Origin: Heterocephalus glaber | Taxonomy: Eukaryota; Chordata; Mammalia; Rodentia; Bathyergidae | Length of the DNA: 64,000 bases | Assembly: GCF_000247695.1 (NCBI RefSeq) | Contig: NW_004624733.1 | Coordinates: 50,489 to 114,488 of the forward strand | Direction: 5' to 3' | Part shown: piece after piece, positions 45,134 through 56,832 of the stretch | Layout of the letters: each line of letters opens with the position of its first letter | Position numbering within the stretch: the stretch's first letter is position 1 | Program-made: the position numbers and the translations under genes | The notes under the pieces: generated by a model | Database searches by the model: none | The model's input: the letters and a program-made list of their open reading frames with translations, nothing else | What the model was told of the DNA's origin: nothing

Positions 45134-45216
45134 TTTTTTTTTTGGTATCTGGGATCAAACTCAGGACCTTGAGCTTGTGAGGCAGGTGCTGTGACACTGA
45201 GCTAAATCTCTGGCCT
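45134..45216 (-). mobile_element. ID-type SINE
   Basis: Complement of GGCCAGAGATTTAGCTCAGT ... GTTTGATCCCAGATACC with an A-rich tail (T10 on + at 45,134). AGTATT flanks both sides at 45127 and 45217. Confidence 0.87.
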
Positions 45217-45463
45217 AGTATTAGTTCTTTTAAACATACATTGTTTTTTAGCTCATGGGTTAAAATTTTGGGGTACTTTGATATTTTTTATTTCTGGGCT
45301 TTATGACCCTTCTCTATTACACCTCTACTAGGAGTAGGGGACAGGCCAAAGTACTATATAAGAGATACTCTCTATAAGAGAGAATCTATGAGGGAGTGAT
45401 TTCCAGGGTAAAAAAAATATTAATTTTACTACTATTATATTATATTACTATTATTATTATTAT

Positions 45464-45539
45464 TTTGTATCAGGGATGGAACTCAGGACCTTGCACTTGT
45501 GAGGCAGGTACAGCACTGCTGAGCTAAATATCCTACCCT
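45464..45539 (-). mobile_element. ID-type SINE
   Basis: Complement of a diverged copy: TTAGCTCAGCAGTGCTGTAC, then CAAGTGCAAGGTCCTGAGTT, then CCATCCCTGATAC, with a (TTA)n-like tail replacement on + at 45,445-45,462. Confidence 0.8.
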
Positions 45540-46010
45540 AAAAAATCTTAATTTTTATAAAATAACTGGAAAAGTAAACCAGTACATGCCTATTTTATCT
45601 ATTCAAATATGGTACTATGTGTGAGTGCCCAGAACTATATGATGTCTTCATTTAATAACATAATTTATTGAAACAATGAAAAGTTATATATGTATTTTTT
45701 GCTTAAAAATTGCAATGACTGGAGTTGTTATTTTTGCCAGGAATCTGAAAAGAAAGCAATTAAAAATTCAAATGTCTGAAAAATGACATTCATTAAAAGT
45801 GCATTATACTGCTATTAAGAGATCTTATGTCATACAATAGATGTTTGAAATTGTCATTTTAGAAAGGATAGTTACTTCATTTGCATATATTTAACTTTTG
45901 CCCTTTTTATCATAGTCCTGTTTTTTAAAATTTGTACAATGCATATTGATTATAAATTGTTCCCAATTTTTTTGAGTATGAGGCATAGTTACTATAAAGA
46001 AATATAAATG
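45540..46010. other. AT-rich sequence, nothing recognised
   Basis: No recognised repeat or gene. Confidence 0.55.
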
Positions 46011-46098
46011 TTGGAGCTGGGGATTTAGCACAGTGGCATTGCACCTGCCTTGAAAGCACAAGGTCCTGAGTTCAATCACTGGTACCAAAAATAAAAAA
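46011..46098 (+). mobile_element. ID-type SINE
   Basis: TTGGAGCTGGGGATTTAGCA, then CACCTGCCTTGAAAGCACAA, then GGTCCTGAGTTCAATCACTG and an A-rich tail. Flanks AAGAAATATAAATG (45,997) and AAGAACTATAAATG (46,097) are an imperfect target duplication. Confidence 0.88.
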
Positions 46099-46270
46099 AG
46101 AACTATAAATGTAAAAATAAAAATTAGTAGCTTTTAATTGGCAGTAATAAATACATTTATATCTATAATGTTTGCATTCCTTTTATGCCTAAATTTAAGG
46201 TGGCAAGTGCTCCAAATCTCTTTAGCTGAATTGAACTAGAATTTGAATACAAGATGAAGAAATTTTAAGG

Positions 46271-46356
46271 TTTTTTTTTGCAGTACCAGCAATGGAACTC
46301 AGGACCTTGTTCTTTGAGAGGCAGATATGGTGCCACTCAGGTAAATCCCTGGCCCC
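46271..46356 (-). mobile_element. ID-type SINE with 17-bp target duplication
   Basis: Complement of GGGGCCAGGGATTTACCTGA ... GTTCCATTGCTGGTACTGC plus tail. AAGATGAAGAAATTTTA is present at 46251-46267 and again at 46357-46373. Confidence 0.92.
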
Positions 46357-46373
46357 AAGATGAAGAAATTTTA

Positions 46374-47380
46374 GAAGTCTGCTCTCAATTATCAATACCC
46401 ACCTTCTAAGAAATAAGATCATTTAATTAATATTAGCATAAAATAGTACTTTCTGAAAACATCATTGCTGTAATTTGTATACAGCTAAAATGTGTACTCC
46501 AAAAATTGATGAATTACAAGCTTGGTCCTTGGTTTGGCTACATTGGGAAGTATGATATTCTTTGTTTTTCGGAGAGAATAGGAACTATATGTAATTAACA
46601 ACTTCTTAACAGAATGAAACACCTACAAAAAATTTAAATCCTCCCATCTTTTGGCAATGAAATCAGTAAAATTAACATAAGGATATTTTGGAAGGGCTTA
46701 AGGTCACATTCAGAATTAGAACATTCAAAGGTAGAAAACAAAATGAGAAATTTCATTAGCTGCATGATTCCATGCACAGTATCTAAACGGGAAAGTGTCT
46801 TGATTATAACTATCCCAACTGCTGCTTAATTTCAAAACACCAACAATTCAGATTGACCAAATAAACTGTTCTACTTTTCTGTTTTGTCCCTGTATCCTGC
46901 CATGTATAGTCTTGAGTTTAGTCAAAATGACCCTTTGCTCCTGAGAGCAAAAGAAGAAATGGAGCAACAAAGTAAGACTGTGAAGTCCTAGGGGCCCCTA
47001 AGGGTATTTTCCCTGGCTGGTTATGGTCATTTTATGCTTCAATACAAAAAGCTTAAAGGCTGTTTTGGTGAAAAGAATCATATCCTGGCTATTAGAATAC
47101 TCTGTAAAAGACCATCAGATAAACAGCTATTTACCAGCAATTAGCCTAAAGCTCTTGGGTAATAGAAAATTAGAAACAAAAGAAAAAAAAATTAAAAGTT
47201 TCTCACTGAAACCTTTTATTCTGTTTTTGTTGATGCTCAGGGAAAACAGCTTTGCCCATAATTCTCTGTGGCCTGGACTCAATGACATTAACTAGTATTG
47301 GGGCCAATTTGAACCTATGTCAAACTGCATTTTTCTCAGGCCTATTTAGTTGATATATGGCACTGCACTGGTGATTTTTT
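46374..47380. other. Unrecognised; right part may be 3' UTR of the SLC25A51 retrocopy
   Basis: The part next to 47381 is where the 3' untranslated region of the retrocopy would lie. No poly-A remnant (a T run on +) marks an end, so the left limit is unknown. The rest is unrecognised. Confidence 0.4.
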
Positions 47381-48860
47381 TCATATGTTTAAGAAGAATT
47401 CATAAGTCATATTGATTATTCCCCAAGAGATGAGGGGGCCAATGATTATTTAGATGGGCACCCCTGAAGAAATTTGTGTTTCCTGTCCCATTCTAGCCAT
47501 ATTGCTTTTGAAAACCTTGAAGAAAGACTGAAACTCCCCACCAATCTGAGACTGTATGTGAGGTTTTACAACATTAACTGGAAAAACAAGAACTCCAACA
47601 TGACAGCCAATATACCTCCACAGATAAAGTCATTTAAAAAAGCAGCACTGTGAGTTGTTGCATAGACAGATGCTCCTTAATGCAACCTCAAAGGCCAAAA
47701 AAAAGAACAGTGCTGAATCCATTACAGAACAGAATGGGCACCAAGCCTTGATAATACTCTCTAATTCTGTGTCATTTCAGCACCCTGAAGGCCTGATAAG
47801 TGTTTGCAAATTTGTCATGATGTTTGTGGTCTTGAAGAAATGTCTGAACTCTCCAATGGAGTGAAAATGGCTTCTGTTGTCCCTGAAAGTATTTCTGCTG
47901 CACCATGGGTTGCAAACTCTAGCACTCATATGCTCATGGAGAAGGTGTGGGACTGTATAACCTTTGTTCTTTTTTTTCCAGCCCCATTGTGATTAAAATG
48001 TGAGTTAATGGATGGAGATGTTTGTTAGTCTAGGGATGCTAGATAGGGATCTGTAACAGACCTAGAGTCCCAGATAGTCTAGGGATGCTAGATAGGGATC
48101 TATAACAGACCTAGAGTCCCAGAGTAAACTACTCAACTCTTTGTTTATCCGGAACTGATATTCCAGGCACCACAATTGTTAGAACAAGCTGCAGATGTCT
48201 GCTAACCATCAATATGTGACAGTCGACCACTAACCTTTGTCTCCTTTTCTTTGATATGTTAACTTCCCCCTCAACCCCCTATAAAAACAGCCTCGGATTC
48301 TGAGCCAGTTCCCTCTCTAAGCTATTTTGCTTCGGGAGTGCCATCTGGCCAGACTAATAAAGGTCTGTTTCCCAACTTGGCCGGTGTGTTCCTTTCTGGG
48401 TGGTCTTCGCTGTAGTCAGCTCCTTGGAACATTTGGTAAGGCTCTTGGTCTTACATTCTGAAGGCACCACTGAGATTCCTGGGTGTGCTTCACTATAGTC
48501 AGCTCCTCGGAGCATTTGGTAAGGCCCTCGGTCTTACAAAGGCAAGATAAATTTCATATAGACCAAACAGAAGCACCAGGGTAGTTGTTTTCTGCATTAA
48601 TGGGGGAAGGATTCCACAATACAAGTTTTGAAGTCCATCCCTCCTGAACTGAAGTACTGCATCCCAGGTTTTGATTCCATAAAGCTGCTGCCTAAAGAGG
48701 ACCTTCTGAAGTGAAAATGTGACTGCCATATTGCTGAAAGCTGCTCAGCAGCCACACAAATAATGCTTCATTTCACCAACACTGGTAATATGAGTTGATG
48801 TCTTGTTCTGAAAAATGTTAGGATTAGTGGTCTCTTTTCATGAGCTTCTGAATTTATCAT
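47381..48860 (-). pseudogene. SLC25A51: SLC25A51-like mitochondrial carrier retrocopy, split by a solo LTR
   Basis: SLC25A51 (MCART1) is the mitochondrial inner-membrane NAD+ carrier of the SLC25 family, about 297 residues. On the minus strand the copy starts at ATG 48860 (MINSEAHEKRPLILT). It continues through VGEMKHYLCGC and [14 protein letters not shown], then [19 protein letters not shown], up to FGLYE near 48,545. A solo LTR (47946-48538) interrupts it. After the LTR come FTPLERVQT, which holds the carrier signature Pro-x-Glu-x-x-Gln type, [15 protein letters not shown] and, near the end, GIINMTYEF before a TGA at 47381-47383. In-frame stops (for example after TYQAFRVLK) and small indels show it is dead. 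The closely similar paralogue SLC25A52 could also be the parent. The parental coding region is, as I recall, a single exon, so lack of introns alone does not prove retroposition. Confidence 0.88.
47946..48538 (+). mobile_element. Solo LTR inside the SLC25A51 retrocopy
   Basis: 593 bp, TGTGGGACTGTATAACC ... CGGTCTTACA. AAGG is duplicated at 47942-47945 and 48539-48542, a 4-bp target duplication as in class I retroviruses. A TATA box CCCTATAAAAACAGCC (48,279) and a polyadenylation signal ACTAATAAAGG (48,354) give + orientation. U3 has a 49-bp tandem duplication (48027-48075 and 48076-48124). U5 has two similar blocks: TAGTCAGCTCCTTGGAAC with TTTGGTAAGGC at 48,414, and TAGTCAGCTCCTCGGAGC with TTTGGTAAGGC at 48,496. 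Confidence 0.87.
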
Positions 48861-48897
48861 GTTGCTTCTGGACTCTCTTTTTCATGAAGAATTTTTT

Positions 48898-48984
48898 CTT
48901 TTTCTTTCTTGTTTTTTAGTGAAGGGAATTGAACTCAGGACCTTGCACTTGCAAGGCAGGTGGGATGTCACTGAGCTACATCCC
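48898..48984 (-). mobile_element. ID-type SINE in the 5' flank of the SLC25A51 retrocopy
   Basis: Complement of GGGATGTAGCTCAGTGACAT ... GTTCAATTCCCTTCAC plus an A-rich tail. CATGAAGAATTTTTT flanks it at 48883-48897 and 48985-48999. It lies in what would be the 5' UTR of the retrocopy. Confidence 0.9.
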
Positions 48985-48999
48985 CATGAAGAATTTTTT

Positions 49000-49976
49000 T
49001 TAACCTGTGACATCATCTGAGCCTTGCATTGTAGGGAGTGACAGGTTTCTGGTAACTTTCTCAATTTCTTCTATTGTTACTGGTCTGTTAGGTTCTCTCT
49101 TCTGGAGTCAATTTTGATACCTGGATATCCCATGGCTGCAGCCACATGTCTCATGCCTTGTGCAGCCCACCTGCCCAGCTGCAGGATGGCCTGTGAGTGA
49201 GCCTTCACCCATGCAGGCCAGGTAGAACATTTTGTTAGGAGATCTTTAAGTCAACTGGGGCCTTGCAAGATGAGTCTGTCTAGCTTACTCTTCTGAGATG
49301 TGGTTTCTTCTTCCCACATATGTTATTTCCAAAATTATGCCATGCACTATTTGCTGTCAGCCATGAGTCCCTAACCAGAGCCAATCCAATGCTGGCCCTT
49401 TCCCCTTCAATCTCCAAAATTATGAGGTAAAAAAACTTCTTTACTTTAAAGTTATTTTGCCTCTTGAATTTCAATATAGTAATGAAAAAAGTATAGAGTG
49501 ATGTACACAGCAATGATGCTATCATCTGTGAAGCCTCATAGTACTGAAACTTGAACTCTTGAATTGGTTGGAAGCTGAAAGGATGTGATTATCCTTTAAT
49601 ATTAAAACTCAAAATTATTTGCTTATAAAACTAAAAGTTTTAAAGACCTATGGATACACAACATTGAGACATATTGTTTTTGCATTTATCTCCATTTTAA
49701 AGTAAGTATAAGTTTTAGGTCAATTTTCCAATTCAAACTTGTATTGTATTGATCATCTAATATCTCTATAGCTCCATCTTTGCTTGGATCAGGATATTTT
49801 TTTTTCTATTTTGTTAACTTAGTGCTTATTGCTTCCTCACAGTTGTAAATTCCACACATCCCAGGCTAACCATTGAATGATGTGGACTGTCATTGTAGCA
49901 TGATTTATATTGTTGTTCCTTCTGCCTAGAATCAAATGTAAAAATTCAATGCTTTAGAGTCACATAGACTTGGATG
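49000..49976. other. 5' flank of the retrocopy and unrecognised sequence
   Basis: The first part may be 5' UTR of the SLC25A51 copy. The segment 49,130-49,250 is GC-richer (CCACCTGCCCAGCTGCAGGA). No repeat or exon is recognised; the minus-strand frame at 49280-49525 has no visible domain. Confidence 0.45.
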
Positions 49977-51045
49977 TTTTAAAAAATAAATTTTATCTCA
50001 TTCCCCTCCACAAGCCCCCTCTTCTCCCTATGTACAAAATCTTTGTTTCAATTTTTCCCTTCCTTTTTCACTGTTTTTCTTGTCATTTCCTTCCTTTCTC
50101 CTTCCCTCCTCCCTTGCTTCTCTTCTCATTTGAATATTTTCTTCCCATTTCCCAATATCTATTATACATTTTAGTCCTTATTTCCACTTTCCATTTCTCA
50201 CACCAGAGAAGCAATGTGATATTTAAACATGTCTGTCTTATTTAATTTAAGAGTATGGTCTCCAAGTCCATCCATTTAACTATAAATGTCTGAAGCTCAT
50301 CCTTCTTTATGGCAGAATAGTACTCTTTTGTATAAAAAACCCCACATCTTTATCCATTTGTTGATTCATGGGCATTTGATCTGTTTCCAAAATTTAAGTA
50401 TTACAAACTGTGCTCCTATAAACATGAGTGTGTTTATATCGCTGTGGTAGGATGCTTTAATTCTTTCAGGAAGATACCATGAAGAGGAATAGTGGGGTCA
50501 AATGGAACTACTAGTTTTAATTTTTTGAGAAATCACACTGATTTGCAGAGTCGTTGCACCAGTGTACACGTCCACCAACATAGAGAAAGGTTCCTTTTTC
50601 CCTACAACCCCACTAGCATTGGCTATTGGTTGATTTCTTGATAGCAGATTCTTTCTAGAGTGAGATGGAGTCTAAGCATTGTTTTCATTTGCATTTCATG
50701 AATGACCAATGATGTTAAACATTTTTTCATATATTTATTTGCTGTTTCTAATTCTTCATCTGAGAAGTGTCTTTATTTCAGATACCCATTTTTGAATTGG
50801 GTCTTTAAATTTGAGGGGTCTGATTTTGTTGAGTTCTTCATATATTCTAGAAAGTAGTCCTTTGTCTGATGAATAGCTAGTAAAAAAATTTTCCCATGAT
50901 GTGGGTTTTCTCTCTCAGTGGTTTCTTTTGTGGTGTAAAAGTTTTTCAATAAAATGAAGTACCAGTTGTTGATTTTCTTTAGCATTTCCTGTGTGGTGTG
51001 AGTTTTGCTCATTAAGTCTTTGCCTACACCTATTAGACTTGGACA
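49977..51045 (-). mobile_element. 5'-truncated L1
   Basis: Same antisense L1 landmarks as the copy in ERV-A gag: a pyrimidine-rich 3' UTR complement (49,995-50,130), GGCAGAATAGTACTCTTTTG (50,311), CCACATCTTTATCCATTTGT (50,341), GGGTCAAATGGAACTACTAG (50,494) and TTTTGAATTGGGTCTTTAAA (50,789). The minus-strand frame 50773-51012 is residual ORF2. The 5' end is cut at about 51,045. Confidence 0.82.
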
Positions 51046-52084
51046 CTTGCCAGTACTTTGATATTGAATGCTTTTCTGAATTTTACTTTTTCATGTGTAA
51101 ATAGGAAAGGCATTACTACAATAATAACATCATAGCAATGTAAGCACCCAAAATTTATTATCAATAATAACAATACTAGTCTTTCCCTTCTGCAGACTAA
51201 GAATGTTCAAATTTTAGAGATACTGGTAGGAAATACATAGTGTGTGTATTTAAATATCTACAACCCCGTCACCTAAAGTTAAAATTTAGATGCTTTGTTA
51301 AGCAGAACTAGTATCCAAGGTACCAAAGAGTAATTTAGTAATATGTCCTATCTCAACTTTTTTCATGTAGTGTCATACTTGTACAACTTAAAAATATTCA
51401 TTCAATTTTCTCAATTTTTTATCATATTTTCTTGCATGACATTAAGCTTCTCCATTGATCATTATGCACATTCTTTTAAGGAACTCGGTATAATTCCCTT
51501 CTAAGACAACTATGCTTTTCCTAATATAAGATCCTGGTGAAGAAGTATCAGTGGTTAACTTGTCCACTATGAATCCTAGTTATGTGAGCAATAATTACTT
51601 TCCAAATATGTAAGCATTTCTGAGGTACTAATTTAAAGAGGCCTATAACCCAAGCTTATAATGGAGGTATATAATTGTATTATTGCATTTCAACAGGAAA
51701 ATATATCAGTTTTTCTTGACTAATTTGTTTTAACACACCAATCCAATTAGAATCAAACATGAGACAAATTTGTATGTTGTATTCTGTATCTAGTACCTGT
51801 TTACCCTTACTGAAGTCTAGTTTCTGTGACCACAGTAAATGTTATGGATTGGGTCTTTAGGCTTATTCTACAATAAAGACAGTTGTATAGATGAAATTAT
51901 CCCAACTCTTTCAAAATTCATATCATGAAATAAGACTAGAAAATAAACTATAAACCTAAATTTATAGTAAAGCCAAAATAATCTATGATTACCAGAACTA
52001 AGGTCCAATATCCACAAAGGTGATATGATTTATATACTTTATGCTCAGAAAGAGTGCACGAAGCCTAGTATCTTATTTTTGCAG
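51046..52084. other. AT-rich sequence, nothing recognised
   Basis: No repeat, RNA gene or exon recognised. Confidence 0.55.
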
Positions 52085-52265
52085 ACTGTTGTTGCTGTTG
52101 TTGTCATTGTTGTTGTTGTTGTTGTTGTTCTTCTTCTTCTTTCTTCTTCTTCTTTTGCATCTTCTTCTTTTGTCCCCCTCCTCCTCCTGCTTCTCCTCCT
52201 GCTTCTTCTTCCATGGTGTTTGAGATTGAATCCAGTGTCTTTGCTCTGAGCTACACCCCCTTTGC
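52085..52265 (-). mobile_element. Diverged ID-type SINE with expanded triplet tail
   Basis: The + strand shows (TTG)n then (TTC)n with some TCC and TGC triplets (52,090-52,210), followed by GGTGTTTGAGATTGAATCCA and GCTCTGAGCTACACCCCC, the complement of an ID-like body. The triplet run is most simply the A-rich tail after expansion. Frames across it give Val/Leu or Arg/Thr runs and are not genes. Confidence 0.6.
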
Positions 52266-52514
52266 GTTTTCTATTTTTCATTTTTATTTTAACACAGAGT
52301 TTCACTAAATTCCAGGCTGGGAAAGCTTAAGACTCCTTCCTTAGACTCCTATTTTACTAAGATCATGCAAACACTATTTAAAACATCTAGGGGTTCTCTA
52401 GCCTGTTTCTTCAAACTTTTCAATACTACTCCCACAAAAATGTTCTGAAGGCTTCTGAATCAAAAGTTTAGATATAGACACATCAACAATACTACTTCTA
52501 TATCCATTTTTTTG

Positions 52515-52905
52515 TATCAGTCACTTTCCTATTGCTGGGACAAAATACATGACACCTGCAACTTAAAGAAGGGGATGTTTATTTTAGCTCACAACTTTAG
52601 TGGTTTCATCATTGGTTGGTTTCAAGGCAGAAATGGTACGGTGGAAAGGCATGGTGAAGGAAATTTGCTCAACAATAGAAGCGAGAATGCAGAAAAAGAA
52701 AAGAAAGAGAAAAGTGAGGAATTGGAAATATGAATACACCCTTCCAGATCAAGCAAGATTGCATGTACCAGCAATACATTTAGCTATAAACTCATCAATG
52801 GATTAATCCACTGATAAATATAGTATACCAATGTGCCAATTATATTCCAGTAGCTCCAAATCTGAAGATATGAGATTTGGGGTGGGGGATGGTTAGACCT
52901 ACACC
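52515..52905 (-). mobile_element. MaLR/MLT1-like solo LTR
   Basis: Complement of the LTR type: + strand CAGTCACTTTCCTATTGCTG, GGACAAAATACATGACACCT, TTTATTTTAGCTCACAACTT, then AACTCATCAATGGATTAATC and a diverged end near GGATGGTTAGACCTACACCA. Confidence 0.72.
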
Positions 52906-53235
52906 ACAAAAGAAATACAGAATAAAATATTTTCTGGAGCCTTGGAAGAGTATGGTGGAGGGAGCTGAATAGATAATGGTTAATGGATACAGTGATTAAC
53001 TTGGATGAAAATGTTAACTTCTCTATTCATACCACAGTAGGATGACTATGATTGACCTCAATTTATTGACTATTTCAAAATAATTAATGGAGAGTATTTT
53101 GAATGTGGCTAACACAAAATTTGATAAATGTCTGAGATAAGAGATACAATTATTCTGACTTAATCATTATACATTTTTATATAATTATTGAAATATTGTA
53201 CTATGCCTCACAAATATGTACAATAACTGTCCATC
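52906..53235. other. AT-rich sequence, nothing recognised
   Basis: Spacer between two LTRs of the same type. No feature recognised. Confidence 0.5.
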
Positions 53236-53650
53236 AATGTATTAAGTGCTTTCCTATCTCTAGTATAAAATTTCTGACACCCCAAATTTAAAGAGGAGAG
53301 ATTTATTCTGGCTCATAGTTTCAAGGGATTCAGAAGTACATGGCTGGCTATCTTCAAGGCAGAAACAGCGTGGTGGAAGGTCATGGCAGAAGATAGCTGT
53401 TCAGCTCACAGCAGCCAGAAAGCAGAGAGAAGGGAGGAGTCAGGAAGAAGAATACAAGTGTAGGTCACTTTCCCAGTGGCTACCTTTTCCATCTAGGCCC
53501 CATATTCCAACTGCATATTTAGCTATGAACTCATCAATGGATTAATTACTGATGAGTATGTTTCCTCATAATCCAATCACATTCCCAAAACTCTGCCTCT
53601 GAGGACATGAGACTTTGGGAGACGTTTTTGATCTACATTGTAATAGTCAG
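53236..53650 (-). mobile_element. MaLR/MLT1-like solo LTR
   Basis: + strand: TAAGTGCTTTCCTATCTCTA, GAGATTTATTCTGGCTCATA, CAGCTCACAGCAGCCAGAAA, ACTCATCAATGGATTAATTA, ending TTGATCTACATTGTAATAG. Same orientation and type as the copy at 52515-52905, 330 bp away. Confidence 0.75.
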
Positions 53651-53685
53651 TGAAAAATAAAAATATATTTCAAAACAAATGTTAC

Positions 53686-54170
53686 TCATTATATCTGAAT
53701 GTTGCCACAAATCCGCATGTCCTAATAGGTGGGGTTTTGGGGACATGATTGGATCATGAGGGCAGATACTTATCAGTGTATTAGTTCATTTATGAGTTGA
53801 TAGCCAAATGTAGTTTGGGAGGTGAAGCCTGGTTGAAGGAGGTGGATCAATGTGGGCATGGCCTAGAAGGGTCTATGTCAGTATCTTGAATCTTTTATAG
53901 CTTTCAATGATATAAAGAGCCTGCTGTGGCATGTATGCCATAGGTTTACCACCACTGATCTAGTTCTTTTTCTCCTCCATTAATCCTTCTTTCTGCTTCA
54001 CCTCCCTGCCATAAGCAAGCCTCCTATGCCGTCCTCCTCTACCATGCTGTCCTGCTGTAGAGTCAGCAGATGATGCACTGCAATCTCTATCAAATGTGAG
54101 TTAGAATAAACCTTTTCTTCTTTGTAAATTTTGGGTATTGTGTCCCAGCAATGAGAAAATAACTAAAACA
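53686..54170 (+). mobile_element. MaLR/MLT1-like solo LTR, opposite orientation
   Basis: TATCTGAATGTTGCCACAAA, AGGTGGGGTTTTGGGGACAT, AAATGTGAGTTAGAATAAAC and TTGTGTCCCAGCAATGAGAA before AATAACTAAAACA. It faces the LTR at 53236-53650 with only about 35 bp between them. Confidence 0.73.
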
Positions 54171-56304
54171 ACAAAATCATTTAGAAGGAGCAAATATTTA
54201 AATACAAAGTGATATAATTTTTAAATTACATTGGAGTAGATAACACCTTTGTAATTATGTCATGTAACATAAGAAATACAAGAATGTGGAAAAGAAAGGA
54301 TTAGCCAACTGGCTTACAATCTAGTCTCCTAACAAGGTGTTTATGTCCAGGAATAAAAAGAAGAAAGTGACAGATAAAACCTGAAAATATCCTAATGGCA
54401 GACTTCCTGATAAATACTCTAATGGTATTTCTGTAATACATTCTTTATTTATAGCATGCTTTTAACAGTGTATAATAGGTCTGTTAGAATATTTATGGCA
54501 AATGAATCTAGAATTATGTATTTCATGAAAAATGCCAACTAATTTATTCTAGTAGAATACAAAAGAGATGTGCAGTGACTGAAATAGATCTCTTCTGTGT
54601 AACCAATCTGATCACACACACAAGTTGAAGGCCTCAGATGTTAATTAGTCTGACTCAATAATTTTACTAATGTACTAAGAAATGACCTAGGGGCTGTATT
54701 GGAAATCTCATTACTTCTTGTTGTACCTGAGGCATATGTCTGTCTATATTCTCAATATTATTAGTAAAAGTGAATATTGTATAAAACCTCTAACTTATGC
54801 TTGTTTGATTTGTCTGACAAAGTGAATCTTATACACCTTTGACACAAATATACAATGTATATTGCTTTGTACTTCCTAGCAGTCCCCTCTACATCAGCAC
54901 TGCTTTTCCTCTTGCTTCCAGACATCCTGGGCTCTGATTGAGCACTGTACTACTTTACATTATCACACTGCGCAGTAAGCACACAGCAGCACAACTGTGA
55001 CAATGTCCTGTACACATGTGAGCTACCTCTGATTTGTGCACATCTACAAATATTCATAATGTAAGGTCCATCCATATCTGTGAAAGTCCACAACTTGAAT
55101 TTTGTCAGTCAGAGACTTAATGTACTCAAGTAAAAAGAGATAGAATCACTAATTTGAGTTGTTCTGGAGCTATATTTCTGTATATAAAGGTGATTGATTT
55201 TAATATCCTGAGGCATCAACCTTTCATCAGCTATAAGATTAAGAAAATAACATACACCATGCCAAAGTGATCTAAAATGTCTGGGACACTTTTCTGGAGA
55301 TTCAAACAGGCAGTGCTTCTTTGAGTTCTAACACATATGGTTTATTTATATACAGTTACATTATTTATATACAGTTACATATATACAAAGGACTTTTCTC
55401 ACCAGTCTATTTTTCATGAACATATGTCTCGTTGTGTGTGTTTGACAGTCACTGTCTCTAGGTAAAGCATCACACCTACTAATTTCATCTATATACCATT
55501 TACAAGGATTTGGGATGTTGTTTGTTATGATTTTACTGATTCTAACATATATATGTTGTATGTTATATGATATATATATATATATATATTTCCAAGAATG
55601 TGGTGAAAAGTTGATCTTGCCATTTAGAGAGGACAGTGACAGTGAGTTCTCATCAGATCTAACAGGTATAAACTTTGTCAGACCCTCTCTCACTGTTTTC
55701 TAAGAATATTTTGTTTTTGTAATAAGATGAATTTCATTAAATAATGAACTTGAGTAAAATTCCCCTATGGCAATACACTTATTATGGTGAAATGTTTGAG
55801 AAAACAAACAAATAATCTATTTTATTTTAAATATCCATTTCATGATGAGCCAAATGTTGAAGTCAATGGTAATATTTATTATAATATTGTCAACCTATGA
55901 GTAGACTAAAATCAAAATTGAACAAGGCTCTCAGAATAAAATGCAATTAATTAAAAATCTCAGTGATCTCTGCTCAAGCTGCACTAACATTTATTCATAT
56001 CTTTAGAGTTCCTCTTTCTCTACTTCCTGATCTTTGCTACTCCTCTGCCTCTACTTCACGAAGAGCAGGGTTGTTTGTGATAAACCCTGGACAGTCACTG
56101 AATTCCTGTCAACAAGTGAGCCCTAGAAATAAGGTTCTGCCTCTCTGCATTTGCTGCACTGGAACTGTTTCACACAGGATTTGGGTCTCCAGGTGATGGT
56201 ACATATTATTTCCAGACATTTCTACCCTGTGTCCATCAGCTCAGACTACTCACTCTTCTAACAGTTTACACCTCCTTTAGTCCTAAACTGCTCTCACATT
56301 GATA
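54171..56304. other. Unrecognised sequence with a (TA)n tract
   Basis: More than 2 kb without a recognised repeat or gene. A short tandem pair TTTATATACAGTTACAT occurs at about 55,343-55,382, and about 10 TA units lie at 55,568-55,590. The minus frame 55361-55693 (110 codons) runs through the TA tract and has no visible domain. Confidence 0.5.
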
Positions 56305-56390
56305 TATATTTTTTTCTGGCACTGGGGATCGAACTCAGGACCTTGTGTTTGTGAGGCAGGGGGCCAAAGTACTGAGCTAAATCTCTGGCC
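56305..56390 (-). mobile_element. ID-type SINE with 13-bp target duplication
   Basis: Complement of GGCCAGAGATTTAGCTCAGT ... GTTCGATCCCCAGTGCC and tail. CTCACATTGATAT flanks it at 56292-56304 and 56391-56403. Confidence 0.92.
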
Positions 56391-56403
56391 CTCACATTGA
56401 TAT

Positions 56404-56818
56404 CTTAAGCTAAAATCACAGTGAAGTAGTAAGGTCCCTCTGATAAACCCAGTGCTATGGCACAGTACATGCTATTCTGTCATTCTGAAAGTTTCAGAGA
56501 ATGACTGTGCACACAGAACCTTCTGAACAACTCCATCAGTACTAGGAGGTAACAGTGGTATTTGACCCAAGATCTTCTATGACATACTGCATACAAGTAT
56601 TCATACTCATTTTCTTTGCTCACCCTCAGCATTCACATCTCAGCTCAAATCCTTCTTTTTCAGAAAAGTCAATTTCAGTCCCTTTAGCTCATATCAGTGC
56701 TATTCATAGTTTCATATTGTCTTATAGCACTTTAAAATTATTGTTGGTAGATTTGAATGGTACACATAATATTCTGAATATGGATATTTATTTAAATACT
56801 TCACTATTACCACTGCTG
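56404..56818. other. Unrecognised sequence
   Basis: Overlaps most of a 114-codon + frame (56555-56899), which runs into the next SINE. No domain is visible. Confidence 0.5.
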
Positions 56819-56832
56819 TTCAATGTAGTTCT

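Noticed and set aside
48499..48729. 76-codon frame that looks like a short carrier protein
   Set aside because: It is a chance fusion of the SLC25A51 retrocopy with LTR sequence. Stops elsewhere in the copy show it is not a functional gene.
49970..50245. 91-codon Phe/Pro-rich plus-strand frame
   Set aside because: It is the complement of the purine-rich L1 3' UTR. The same holds for 29418-29828 (+) and 57664-58044 (-).
52025..52305. Frames with long Val/Leu/Ser or Arg/Thr runs
   Set aside because: Translation of a (TTG)n(TTC)n microsatellite on both strands.
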